A DNA stretch of 23,201 nucleotides. Source: CAYYOS01 sp964473355 (lineage in GTDB: Bacteria > Pseudomonadota > Gammaproteobacteria > Burkholderiales > REEB80). Numbering within the stretch: the first letter of the stretch is position 1; every line of letters starts with the position of its first letter. A model generated the notes under the pieces. That model was given only the letters and a program-made list of their open reading frames with translations, had not been told where the DNA came from and ran no database searches. Positions 5,994-15,300 of this stretch are shown here, in pieces. The stretch lies in NCBI GenBank assembly GCA_964473355.1, contig CAYYOS010000021.1:1-23201 (forward strand), given 5' to 3'. A program made the translations under genes and the position numbers.

Positions 5994-7835
5994 ATGCCGA
6001 TGGATTATCAACAACTGAAAAAGATCTACCAAGTTTTCTTGCGGCATTTAAAGCCCGCGATCCGCAGCCCTGGCGCGATAATGCAGCTGATTAGAAAGGC
6101 TCTACTTACAATAAGTTCGGGTCGACTGCCGAACTTAATAAGACGTTACGGCGGGCCAAAAAGTATTGAACGAGAGTACGCACGTTGGGTGCGGTTATAT
6201 GACAACGCTCCGATCCATCAAGAAACGTTGGCGCACAGACCCCTGTTTTCCATATTAATGGTTGTTGATACCCTTAATACATGCGACCCTTCGGTCCGAT
6301 CGATACTTCGGCAAACCTACACAAACTGGCAATTACTCATCTCGCCAGGCGCGAGTTTCGACGATCAGGCGCCGCCAGAACTTTTTTCGCAACATGACCA
6401 AATAAAATGGTTTCCGGCAAGCAACGGGGCCTCACTGGCAAGCAACTTTGATAAGTTATTAGCAGAAAGCGCGGGAGAGTGGATATTAATTCTTACCCCT
6501 TGCACCATCTTATCTGACCAAGCCTTGTATTTCATTGCTGCGGAATTCAACAGATATCCTAACACCGAAATTATCTACAGCGACGAAGATAGAATGGATA
6601 AGCACGGAAAACGATGCCATCCAAACTTTAAGCCGGACTGGAACCCGCTGTTGTTATTATCTCAGAACTACATGGGGAAGGCGGTGGCATACCGAAAAGA
6701 GCAGTTACAAGCGGCTGGGGGGTTTAAAGACACGCTTGACCAACTGTTGGAATGGGATATCGCATTGCGCATGACTGATTTTTGCAAAGCCGAACATATT
6801 AAACATATCCCTCGCGTGTTAAGTCATGGGGATGAAGCCAACGAACAACAGTTAAATCCGAGCCACACCGCTAGATTTAAAGAACAAATATTGACGACAC
6901 ATTTTTTGCGCGTCGGCCGAAAGGTCAGCTTTATTAAAGCAGCAGGTGAGCGCCTACGAATTCAATACGCATTACCTAGTCCGCCTCCGCAAATTTCAAT
7001 AATTATTCCGACAAGGGACAACTTCACTTTTCTTACTAAGTGCGTGCATAGCATAATAGAAAAAACGACTTACCCCAATTACGAAATCATCGTCGTTGAT
7101 AACCAATCGCGCGACGCCAAGACCCTGCAATACTTGAGCGAATTAGAAACGCGCGGCCAGGCAAGAGTGTTGCGCTACGACGCGCCCTTTAACTATTCGG
7201 CCATCAATAATTTTGCGGTGGGGCACGCTAACGGGGAGCTCCTCGCTTTGGTAAATGATGATATTGAAGTTATTTCCCCGGACTGGCTAGAAGAAATGGC
7301 AGGTTATGCCATTCAACCGGAAACCGGGGCGGTAGGCGCAATGCTTTTTTACCCAGACGATACGATACAGCATGCCGGTACGATACTGGGATTGCATGGG
7401 ATAGCAGGCCATATATTCCCCGGACAACCGCGGGGATATCCGGGGGATCAAGGGCGCTGCCTGGTGCCTCAGAATTTAGCTGCGGTCACAGCGGCGTGTA
7501 TGCTGTTACGGCGAGCGATTTATGAGGAAGTCGGAGGGTTAGATGAAGCGCTTCCGGTAGCCTGTAATGACGTGGATCTTTGCTTGCGTATTATGCAAAA
7601 AGGCTACCAAAATGTCTGGACTCCTTATGCTGAACTTTACCATCATGAATCCGTGAGTAGAGGATATGACGATACGAGAGCACGCCAGAAACGAGCCGCG
7701 GCGGAAACTGCAGTAATGCGACACCGCTGGGGAACGAGACTATTGCAGGATCCGGCTTACAGCCCAAACTTTTCTTTGGAAAGCGATTTCGCGTTGGCCT
7801 TTCCGCCTCGCGTGCGGTTAGACTTGGAAAGCTAG
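5994..7835 (+). CDS. Two-domain family 2 glycosyltransferase
   Basis: A 613-residue cytoplasmic enzyme with two GT-A domains. Domain 1 (about 84-305) has the YSDED motif (195-199) and KPDWNP of the large O-antigen transferases, but where related domains have an LDxDD metal motif it reads LTPCTIL (167-173), so it is probably not catalytic. Domain 2 (about 334-575) is intact: ISIIIPTRDN, VVDNQS (367-372), the metal-binding NDDIEV (421-426) and NDVDLCLR (525-532), as in rhamnosyltransferase-like GT2 enzymes. Two ATGs, 5994 and 6000, are both possible and neither has a well-spaced ribosome site. It is transcribed against the main operon and stops 55 bp from the convergent epimerase gene. Donor and acceptor are unknown. 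Confidence 0.9.
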   Translation: MPMDYQQLKKIYQVFLRHLKPAIRSPGAIMQLIRKALLTISSGRLPNLIRRYGGPKSIEREYARWVRLYDNAPIHQETLAHRPLFSILMVVDTLNTCDPSVRSILRQTYTNWQLLISPGASFDDQAPPELFSQHDQIKWFPASNGASLASNFDKLLAESAGEWILILTPCTILSDQALYFIAAEFNRYPNTEIIYSDEDRMDKHGKRCHPNFKPDWNPLLLLSQNYMGKAVAYRKEQLQAAGGFKDTLDQLLEWDIALRMTDFCKAEHIKHIPRVLSHGDEANEQQLNPSHTARFKEQILTTHFLRVGRKVSFIKAAGERLRIQYALPSPPPQISIIIPTRDNFTFLTKCVHSIIEKTTYPNYEIIVVDNQSRDAKTLQYLSELETRGQARVLRYDAPFNYSAINNFAVGHANGELLALVNDDIEVISPDWLEEMAGYAIQPETGAVGAMLFYPDDTIQHAGTILGLHGIAGHIFPGQPRGYPGDQGRCLVPQNLAAVTAACMLLRRAIYEEVGGLDEALPVACNDVDLCLRIMQKGYQNVWTPYAELYHHESVSRGYDDTRARQKRAAAETAVMRHRWGTRLLQDPAYSPNFSLESDFALAFPPRVRLDLES

Positions 7836-7838
7836 TTT

Positions 7839-7856
7839 GTCTAACTTAGGTTAGGC
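7839..7856. repeat. Weak hairpin between convergent genes
   Basis: GTCTAAC and GTTAGGC around a TTAG loop form a seven-pair stem with one G-T pair, placed between the stop codons of two convergent genes. There is no T-run on either side, so it is a poor intrinsic terminator at best. Confidence 0.25.
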
Positions 7857-7890
7857 AAATTCATCTCGTTTGCAGCGCTTATCGAACCCG

Positions 7891-8772
7891 TTAATTGGTG
7901 TAGGGAGCGAAGGGCACCTGAATGTCCTTACCTATTGATTCAAGGAAGCTGTTTAACTTTTCACGGTTACCCCAGAAGGCAAAGGGCTCATAATCGGGGT
8001 AAGGGTAATAGCCAAAGCTTAAGCTAATTTTCCAGCCATTTTCCTTGATCCAATTTTCTACCAACCTCCGGACCGAAATGGGGTTGCCCGAGCAGATATT
8101 TACTGCCCCCATATCCGCTCTTTTTATAGCCAGGGCCACGAGATTTTTAGCCACTTCATTTACGGAAAGATAGTCGCGCAATTGTTCCCCGCCGGACATG
8201 TTAAAGAGGCCCTCTCCTTGGTCAACAGCTTTTTTTAGTTGGGGGAGCAACGAGTTTTCCGCTTGACCATCGCCATATAGGTAAAAAAGTCGGGCCCACG
8301 TAAAAGCAAAGGGTTGAACGCTCTGGAGATATTCGAGTTGGCGGCGCAGCGTATCTTTAGCAAAGCCATACGGATTACTAGGTTGCGCGGGCAGGTTTTC
8401 GCTCAACTCCCCGGACTGCATACCATACTCAAAGCAAGTTCCTGCGACCACAAGACCCTCCAGACCCGATCGGATCAGCGCGCTCAGAAACCGATATTGG
8501 ATCGGCAATTCATGCTCAAAGTGGCGCAATGAACGATAGTTGGGCAAGCCTCCCCACGCGAGATGAATTAAGACATCCGGTTTGCCCATAAGGTCAAAGG
8601 CATTTTCAGGATAGTTTTCTAAATCCAGTTGTACAATTTCAACATTTGGAAGGATTAAGTCTGTTCTTGCCAGTGTGCGCATGACAGCAACCACCCCGAC
8701 ATTGTGACGCGCCAACTCTGATAACACATGCCTTCCGATAAAGCCCGTAGCGCCGGTAACCGCGACCTTCAT
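7891..8772 (-). CDS. NAD-dependent epimerase/dehydratase, probable NDP-sugar 4-ketoreductase
   Basis: A 293-residue extended short-chain dehydrogenase. It has TGATGFIG at residues 6-13, GTCFEYG at 111-117 in the catalytic Ser/Thr position and the Tyr135-xxx-Lys139 motif in NPYGFAK. The start is the ATG at 8772 (MKVAVTGATG), which shares a base with the stop of the upstream C-methyltransferase in a TAATG junction. An open frame continues 16 codons further upstream but would overlap that gene and add no recognisable sequence. As the last gene of the CDP-sugar group, it most likely reduces the 4-keto group of the C-methylated sugar. The stereochemistry cannot be read from the sequence. Confidence 0.85.
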   Translation of the reverse strand: MKVAVTGATGFIGRHVLSELARHNVGVVAVMRTLARTDLILPNVEIVQLDLENYPENAFDLMGKPDVLIHLAWGGLPNYRSLRHFEHELPIQYRFLSALIRSGLEGLVVAGTCFEYGMQSGELSENLPAQPSNPYGFAKDTLRRQLEYLQSVQPFAFTWARLFYLYGDGQAENSLLPQLKKAVDQGEGLFNMSGGEQLRDYLSVNEVAKNLVALAIKRADMGAVNICSGNPISVRRLVENWIKENGWKISLSFGYYPYPDYEPFAFWGNREKLNSFLESIGKDIQVPFAPYTN

Positions 8773-9998
8773 TATTCGATTCTGAGTGCGGGGACTGCAG
8801 TTACGAACTGAGCGCCCCAAGACCGGGTGTAACTCAGCTGATCGATAACCTCAGCCTTAAGATTCCAGGGCAGTATCACTACATAGTCCGGCTTGGCTCC
8901 CTGAATACGGTCTTCGCTGACGATAGGGATACGACTGCCGGGCATAAACTTGCCTTGCTTTGCAGGGTTGCGATCCGCCACAAACGAAATTAGGTCGGGA
9001 CGCACGCCTGCGTAGTTCATCAACGTATTGCCCTTCGCGGCAGCGCCATAGGCCGCCACACTCTTGCGCTGGCGCTTAGCTTCCAGCAGGAAATCTAAGA
9101 AATCATCTTTTACTTTCTCGATCTTTGGTTGCAGCCCGGTATAGTATGCGACAGTCGTGATACCCGCGCACACTTCTTTTTTCAACAATGCTTCTACCTT
9201 GGTGCTGCGCGGGCGTTTACCCGTGTCTGTGCGTTGGGCAAATATACGCAAGCTTCCGCCATGGGTGGAATATTCTTCAACATCAAAAATTGTTAGTCCA
9301 TTGTTCGCAAAGATACGGTCGGCCGCCGTAAGCGATAAGTAAGAAAAATGCTCGTGATAAATAGTATCAAATTGATTTTCTTCGATGAGTCTTAGCAGGT
9401 GCGGAAACTCGAAAGTGGCTACGCCGTGCGGTCTTAGTAAACGCGCGAAGCCTGAGACAAAGTCGTTAATGTCCGGCACGTGGGCTAACACATTGTTTGC
9501 GGCAGTTAAGTCAGCTTGCTTTCCTTGGGTCACTGACTGCTCGGCCAGGCGCACGCCAAAAAAGTCCTCCACAATGGGAATCCCTTTAGCCCTAGCAGCC
9601 GCGGCCGTGCTGGCCGTAGGCTCGAAACCGGTACAGGGAATGCCACGAGCTTTCACAAACTGTAGCAAGTAACCATCGTTGGCCGCCACCTCGACCACAT
9701 GGCTGTCGGCGTTAAGCTTAAAACGGTCTACCATGTCGGCCACATAACGCTCGGAATGCGCCAGCCAACTACTGGAAAAGCTACTGAAGTATGCGTACTC
9801 GGCATCGAAGAGTTCATTTGCCTGGGCAAAATCTTCGGTCTGCACCAACCAACACTGCTCGCACACCAGCACGCGAAGAGGAAACCACTTTTCCGGCGCC
9901 TTTAAAGTCTCCGCGGTAAGATAAGCGTTTGAAGGCGGTGCGCTGCCCAAATCTATCAGCGGCAGTTTAAGTTCAGAATCGCAATGCCTGCACTTCAT
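8772..9998 (-). CDS. Sugar C-methyltransferase (TylC3/NovU/TcaB9-like)
   Basis: A 408-residue SAM-dependent enzyme with the three-part layout of NDP-ketosugar C-methyltransferases. An N-terminal zinc site is formed by Cys3, Cys6, Cys46 and Cys49. A Rossmann methyltransferase core has EVAANDGYLL near 103-112. The YHEH motif at 214-217 is where TcaB9-type enzymes keep the catalytic Tyr, Glu and His. The C-terminal third (AAYGAAAKGNTLMN, later PDYVVILPWN) is the usual C-methyltransferase tail. Known members put a methyl group on C3 next to a 4-keto group. Placed after rfbF/rfbG and an epimerase gene, it should act on a CDP-4-keto-6-deoxyhexose. It starts at an ATGA overlap with the upstream gene. 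Confidence 0.9.
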   Translation of the reverse strand: MKCRHCDSELKLPLIDLGSAPPSNAYLTAETLKAPEKWFPLRVLVCEQCWLVQTEDFAQANELFDAEYAYFSSFSSSWLAHSERYVADMVDRFKLNADSHVVEVAANDGYLLQFVKARGIPCTGFEPTASTAAAARAKGIPIVEDFFGVRLAEQSVTQGKQADLTAANNVLAHVPDINDFVSGFARLLRPHGVATFEFPHLLRLIEENQFDTIYHEHFSYLSLTAADRIFANNGLTIFDVEEYSTHGGSLRIFAQRTDTGKRPRSTKVEALLKKEVCAGITTVAYYTGLQPKIEKVKDDFLDFLLEAKRQRKSVAAYGAAAKGNTLMNYAGVRPDLISFVADRNPAKQGKFMPGSRIPIVSEDRIQGAKPDYVVILPWNLKAEVIDQLSYTRSWGAQFVTAVPALRIE

Positions 9999-10558
9999 GG
10001 GGCGATCCCCGGAAAATCATCAGAAATAGGAGGGTGCGCGGAGTCGCGTACTGATTGCTCGGTGACAGCGAGCGGCCATTGAATTTCTAGCCTAGGGTCC
10101 ATCGCATTTAATCCCCCTTCAGCTTCAGCGCGATAGGCGGCGGTGTGTAAGTAAAGCATTTCGCAATCCTCAGTTAAAGTTTGAAAACCATGGGCAAAGC
10201 CTTCCGGGATTATGAAAGTTCTGTGATTATTGGCGCTCAATATTTCGGCGTGCCAAAGCAGAAAGGTCGAGGAGCCTCGGCGCAAATCCACGGCGACGTC
10301 AAACACCTCACCGCGTATACAGCATATCAATTTGGTTTCGCAATGGGGCGAGTGTTGAAAGTGCATACCGCGTACCGCGCCACGTTTATGAGTAAGTGTG
10401 TGGTTTATCTGGACGATATTTTTATCTTGGACGAGAGATTCCAACTCTTCAGTACAGAATAGGCGCTCGAGATAACCGCGATCGTCGGCAAAGGGCTTGC
10501 GTTGTATTAGCCCTAAACCTTGAATAGGGGTATCTAAAAAATCAAATCGGCTAGTCAC
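9995..10558 (-). CDS. rfbC: RfbC/RmlC-like 4-keto-6-deoxysugar 3,5-epimerase
   Basis: A cupin-fold sugar epimerase of 187 residues when started at the GTG at 10558, giving (M)TSRFDFLDTP, the usual RfbC beginning. An ATG at 10576 would add six residues. Family marks are RGYLERLFC, RGAVRGMHFQ with His66, IRGEVFDVAVDLR and FIIPEGFAHGFQ. The conserved GxxWDDP near the C-terminus is changed to GLNAMDP, which may reflect a different substrate. RmlC normally works on dTDP-4-keto-6-deoxyglucose, but no dTDP-glucose genes are here. In this operon it more likely inverts C3 and/or C5 of CDP-4-keto-6-deoxyglucose. The GTG overlaps the rfbG stop by eight bases, and the 3' end overlaps the C-methyltransferase start by four. 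Confidence 0.88.
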   Translation of the reverse strand: MTSRFDFLDTPIQGLGLIQRKPFADDRGYLERLFCTEELESLVQDKNIVQINHTLTHKRGAVRGMHFQHSPHCETKLICCIRGEVFDVAVDLRRGSSTFLLWHAEILSANNHRTFIIPEGFAHGFQTLTEDCEMLYLHTAAYRAEAEGGLNAMDPRLEIQWPLAVTEQSVRDSAHPPISDDFPGIAP

Positions 10559-11615
10559 GGCGTGTGTCCGCCTCATACTCGCGAATTTGCGCAAGACTCG
10601 TGACGGCCATATCAGCCCCACGTTTCCAAGCAAGATGCCAGGCAACCGTATGGCGGAGGCTGGTTGGCAGGTCCCAGCGAGGATACCAACCTAATTGACT
10701 CTTGGCCTTTGAGTTATCGAGCTTGAGGTGAGCCGCTTCATGCGGTCGCGGCGCATTGTCCTCCTCCCAGGCAGCACCCATTACTTGATTGCAGAGATTT
10801 TCTACTATCCATTTTACCGGGCGGGCAGCCGAATCGTCGGGCCCAAAATTCCAGGCCTCGGCGAATTTTTCCCCATCGGAATAAAGTTTTTCTGCCAGCG
10901 TCAAATAGCCGGCTAGTGGCTCTAACACATGCTGCCATGGCCGAATCGCATTCGGCGAACGTATCTTTAGTGTTTGCCCGGAATCTAGCGCGCGGAGGAA
11001 GTCGGGTATAAGGCGATCCTGTGCCCAGTCACCCCCACCGATTACGTTGCCGGCGCGAGCGCTGGCAAGTTGAATCCCGGCGGGACCCAGAAATGATCTG
11101 CGATAAGCGGCAGTGACCAGCTCTGAGCAGCCTTTGCTGCTGGAATAGGGGTCGTGGCCGCCCAAAGCCTCATCTTCCCGATAGGGCCACACCCATTCGC
11201 GGTTTTCATAGCACTTGTCAGTGGTAACGTTTACGACGGTTTTCACACCAGGCGTTGCGCGTATGGCCTCTAGCAAATTCACTGTTCCCATGACGTTCAC
11301 CGCGTACGTTTCTACGGGTTGATCGTACGAATAGCGAACCAAGGGTTGAGCCGCTAAATGAAAAACAATTTCGGGGCGCGTGGTCTGCACCACATCCCAA
11401 AGCTTTTTATTATCCCGGAGATCAGCTATGTTGTTACTAGTCATAAGCCCGTCGATTTTAGCTACGCTAAAAAAGTTGGGCTCGGTGGGCGGATTCAGCG
11501 CGTAGCCGTGGACTTCAGCCCCCATATCAGCTAACCACAGCGCTAGCCAGCCCCCTTTGAAGCCCGTGTGTCCAGTCAAGAATACCCGCTTGCCTGCCCA
11601 AAACGTGCGGTTCAT
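10551..11615 (-). CDS. rfbG: CDP-glucose 4,6-dehydratase
   Basis: A 354-residue short-chain dehydrogenase that converts CDP-glucose to CDP-4-keto-6-deoxyglucose. It shows TGHTGFKGGW at residues 14-23, the family-specific HLAAQPLVRYSY, TTDKCYEN (131-138) with catalytic Thr and Asp/Lys, and Tyr157-SSS-Lys161. The GNVIGGGDWAQDRLIPD stretch is diagnostic for RfbG. The ATG at 11615 overlaps the rfbF stop in a TGATG junction and gives the normal N-terminus (MNRTFWAGKRVFLTG). An open frame 12 codons longer would run into rfbF and is rejected. It works directly after RfbF. Confidence 0.95.
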   Translation of the reverse strand: MNRTFWAGKRVFLTGHTGFKGGWLALWLADMGAEVHGYALNPPTEPNFFSVAKIDGLMTSNNIADLRDNKKLWDVVQTTRPEIVFHLAAQPLVRYSYDQPVETYAVNVMGTVNLLEAIRATPGVKTVVNVTTDKCYENREWVWPYREDEALGGHDPYSSSKGCSELVTAAYRRSFLGPAGIQLASARAGNVIGGGDWAQDRLIPDFLRALDSGQTLKIRSPNAIRPWQHVLEPLAGYLTLAEKLYSDGEKFAEAWNFGPDDSAARPVKWIVENLCNQVMGAAWEEDNAPRPHEAAHLKLDNSKAKSQLGWYPRWDLPTSLRHTVAWHLAWKRGADMAVTSLAQIREYEADTRRD

Positions 11616-12382
11616 CACCACACTTTCCAAGGCGCTTTTCCCGAGGACCATAATTCCTCAAGGTGATTCTTGTCACGAAGCGTATCCATGGGTTGCCAGA
11701 ACCCACGGTGTAGCCATGCGTTGATCTGCCCCTCGCGCGCCAGTCTTTCCATCGGCTCCCGCTCCCAGACCGTTTGGTCATCATCGATATAGTCAATCAC
11801 CTTGGGATTGAGAACAAAAAAACCGCCGTTAATCCAGCCGCCGTCTCCTTGCGGTTTTTCTTGAAAACTAAGAATCTGATTTCCTTCGAGATTGATGGCA
11901 CCAAAACGTCCGGGAGGCTGGGCGGCAGTGAGGGTAGCAAGCCGACCCTCTTTTTTGTGAAAAGCGATTAAAGCCGAAATATCAATATCCGCAATCCCGT
12001 CCCCGTAGGTAAAGCAAAAATCATCATTTCCGATATGATTGCGCACTCTTTTCAAGCGCCCGCCCGTCATTGTTTCGTCACCGGTATCAACCAGTGTCAC
12101 TCGCCAGGGCTCGGCACTATTTTGGTGAACCTCCATTTTGTTAAGCTTCATATCAAACGTGACGTCAGACATATGCAGAAAGTAGTTGGCGAAATATTCC
12201 TTAATGACGTAGCCCTTATACCCGCAGCAGATTACAAAATCACTAATACCATGCGCAGAATACAGTTTCATAATGTGCCATAGGATGGGTTTACCTCCAA
12301 TTTCGATCATTGGTTTTGGGCGCAGGACTGATTCTTCGCTGATTCGCGTGCCAAGACCCCCGGCTAAAATAATTACCTTCAT
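11615..12382 (-). CDS. rfbF: Glucose-1-phosphate cytidylyltransferase
   Basis: A 255-residue nucleotidyltransferase that makes CDP-glucose from CTP and glucose-1-phosphate. The N-terminus LAGGLGTRISEES...RPKPM is the sugar-nucleotidyltransferase loop in its cytidylyl form. FVICCGYKGYVIKEYF and the metal-site YGDGIADID are typical of RfbF, and the length is normal. The ATG at 12382 overlaps the stop of the giant glycosyltransferase gene in an ATGA junction, which points to translational coupling. It is the first of five sugar-nucleotide genes at the downstream end of the operon. Confidence 0.95.
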   Translation of the reverse strand: MKVIILAGGLGTRISEESVLRPKPMIEIGGKPILWHIMKLYSAHGISDFVICCGYKGYVIKEYFANYFLHMSDVTFDMKLNKMEVHQNSAEPWRVTLVDTGDETMTGGRLKRVRNHIGNDDFCFTYGDGIADIDISALIAFHKKEGRLATLTAAQPPGRFGAINLEGNQILSFQEKPQGDGGWINGGFFVLNPKVIDYIDDDQTVWEREPMERLAREGQINAWLHRGFWQPMDTLRDKNHLEELWSSGKAPWKVW

Positions 12383-15300
12383 CCTAACCTCTCGGCTTCA
12401 CTTGTTGCCATTAATCTTTCCCTCCCAAAAAGCAATGCAGATTGGTCCAAACAACTATGTAAAAATTGATTGGATTGGCGATCACCTCGGTAAGCCATCG
12501 TGGTCCGCGCACATACTAACGGAGTATAGGTGATTCGCCACTTAGCTTTAGTTAGATCCGCGCAAGTGGAAAGACTCCATGAGGAGACAAAAGAAGGGTG
12601 CGCGGGTGGTAGAGCCCCTATGTCTTGGAGCGCCGAGATTCGGAAAAATGCAAGTGCTCTTCCCGTGCTGCAGACCGTTTGGGTCTTAAGCGCTAAACCA
12701 AAAGGACCCGGATCATCCTTATGGTGCCCGACCCAAGGGCTCTCCATTTTTCCCGCCTGATTCATCACAAAGCAGCCATCTACGATCCAGCCGTCGGGAT
12801 CGACGATGCGGCCTCCTATAGCAGCGATGCTTGAGTGCAACTCAAACAAACGGGCTACTTCCGTAAAAACCTTGTCGTTTTCAATGAATACACCACCTGA
12901 AGCCGCGACTAGCACCAGATCTTCATGTGATTTATCGGGTGTCCAGTCAAATTGTAAATCATTGATCCAGACGAACTTGGGAAGTTGCACATCCTTGCGG
13001 GCAATATATAGCTCTTTCGCACCTCGATTAATAGGCCAAGGTTCAACTGCGTACCGCTCTGGTTGACTGGTGCGAAGGATCTGATTCTGAAGCACATGGC
13101 GCACCGAACCTAAAGACCGCGGATCGCCTTCTGGTTTATTTGTAGTGGAACCGGGGTGATGGCGCCAGTGGTAAAGGATTTCTGGCACATGCTCAATTCT
13201 TCCGCCAGCGTTAGCAATGCGCATAACGCTGTCCCAATCGTGACACCAAGTCGCTGCAGCGTCACTATAAAGTTCGAACTTGAGTACGCTTTCGCGCTTT
13301 ATAGCGCACAGGTGCCAAATATAGGAGCTGTCAAGATTTAGGACGGGGTCGAAGCTACATCGAAAGTATGGGTTAGAGGGCAGGCCGTCCACCAAAAAAT
13401 CCTCATCAGAGTAAATGAGGTCAGGCTTATTCAAACGGGTAATCTCATGTGCCAGTATTTGAACAGCGTCAATCGTAAGCAAGTCGTCAGCGTCCACTGG
13501 GATGATGTATTGGCCTTCAACAAAGTCTAGTCCCCGTCGCATTGCTCCAATTATGCCCAAAGGTTGGATTTCCCTGACAAAGGTCGCACCCCAGACTGAC
13601 TTCGCCCGACCGCTAAAGTGCTTTAAGTTAGCTTCGGATATGGGGCCGTGTGCCACGATTATCCATTGGTGTGGACGCAGAGACTGTGTAATAATCGAGT
13701 CGGCTAATTCATCTAGAAGTGCGATATCGGTTCGCTCATAGATGGTGGTTAATATCGAGATTGCTGCGTGCTTCTCAGGCACGGGGTAATGGTTTGCTCT
13801 GCATTCTACATGCCGAGGAAACCATTCCAAATAGCTTATTCCTTCCCACTGCAGGTGCTTTAGATGTCGCGCCCTCACAATTTCATCAACCACCATGTAT
13901 GCACTCTCGGCATCAAGACCTAGCCTGGGCGAGTATAACTTTGCATCAGGACAAAGATGCCAGAAACGTGACAAAAAATGAGCCCTACTCCCAGCACTAC
14001 TAAAATCTTCAGGTACAGTTTCCGTTAACGCGCTGATAAAAGGCGAAAACACGACCCGTTTGCCTGTTTCTCGCGCCAGTCCGCCTAGCCAAGGTCCTAG
14101 CATATTTAAAGGGACTTGCTGTTGAGTTAACTCGAGCAAAACGCTCCGCAGGAAATCGCCCCGGACGACGCAATGCCCACTGGAAACTGCAGACACTGAA
14201 TGCGGTTTCCACATTTGCGCGAAATATCCCGGGTCTGATATGAATCGATCACGATCCGGGCAATCGCATCCTCTGCCAAATCCGAATACAAGCGCTGCGC
14301 TTTTTACTTTGGCGCCATCGTGTAACGTTCCCGCCCACATGACAGCATCAGAAAACAGTTCACTCAGGGCCATCGCCTCCCACAGCCACTCATCATCCAC
14401 CGGCTTAATTCCATGCCAACGTAAATGTATCAAGTCACTTTGTGTGTTCGTAAGGATTTGAGTGAGACCTTTTAGCCCATCTTCGGGATTTAGATAAGCT
14501 GTTTTTTCGCTCGGCACCGGACCAATTAATGCATCGGGTTCTTTGCCGATTACCACTGATAAACAGCGCAGCGGGTTTTCTCGTTTGCGGCGGAACCACC
14601 AATCTACGCCGTGCTTGAAAAGGGGGCTTTCGACCAACGCCACATTGGGTGCCGTAACATGGTCCAAGAATTTTTGCAATGTGGCGCGATGTGAGGCGGA
14701 AATATAGGATTTAGAAGAAATGTTTCCTGAGGTGGATTGTGAGTGTATACGCCAGCTATATAACACCTCAGGTAAATGATAGGGAACGTACCCAGCGTTC
14801 ATGAAACGAATAAAGCTATCCCAATCGTGGCAACCCTCCGCTCTCTCATCGTTATAGCAATTCAACGCCAACGCCTTCGCTCGATCCATGGCACATAGAT
14901 GGGCGATGTAGCAAGAGTGTATAAATAAAACGGGATCCCAATCTGGTTTTGAATAGGCGGTTCCGAACCGACCATCTGCCAATTTGTCTTCATCGGTGTA
15001 AATTAGTGCGGGGTAATCTGCTTGGCGAAGTGCCCGGGTGATTGCATGCGCACAGTCAGGTTCTAGCAGATCGTCAGAGTCTAGTGGCAAAACATAGCGG
15101 CCCGTGGCGCGTTCTAAGCAAAAGCGCATCCCTCCAATGATGCCAAGGTTCTCTTCTACCCGCTCTAGGGACACGCAGGGGTGCCGAGCTAGGGCTTGTA
15201 ATGTTGCGCGCGTGGCATCCTTCGTAGAGCCGTTATCCAGAATTAACCATTGGAAATTTGTGCCTCCATCCTGTAGAAATACGCTAGAGGCCAATTCTTC

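Noticed and set aside
9995..10645. Reading the RfbC-like gene as part of a dTDP-rhamnose pathway.
   Set aside because: No rmlA, rmlB or rmlD lies in the window, and the gene is embedded between rfbG and a C-methyltransferase gene in a CDP-sugar group.
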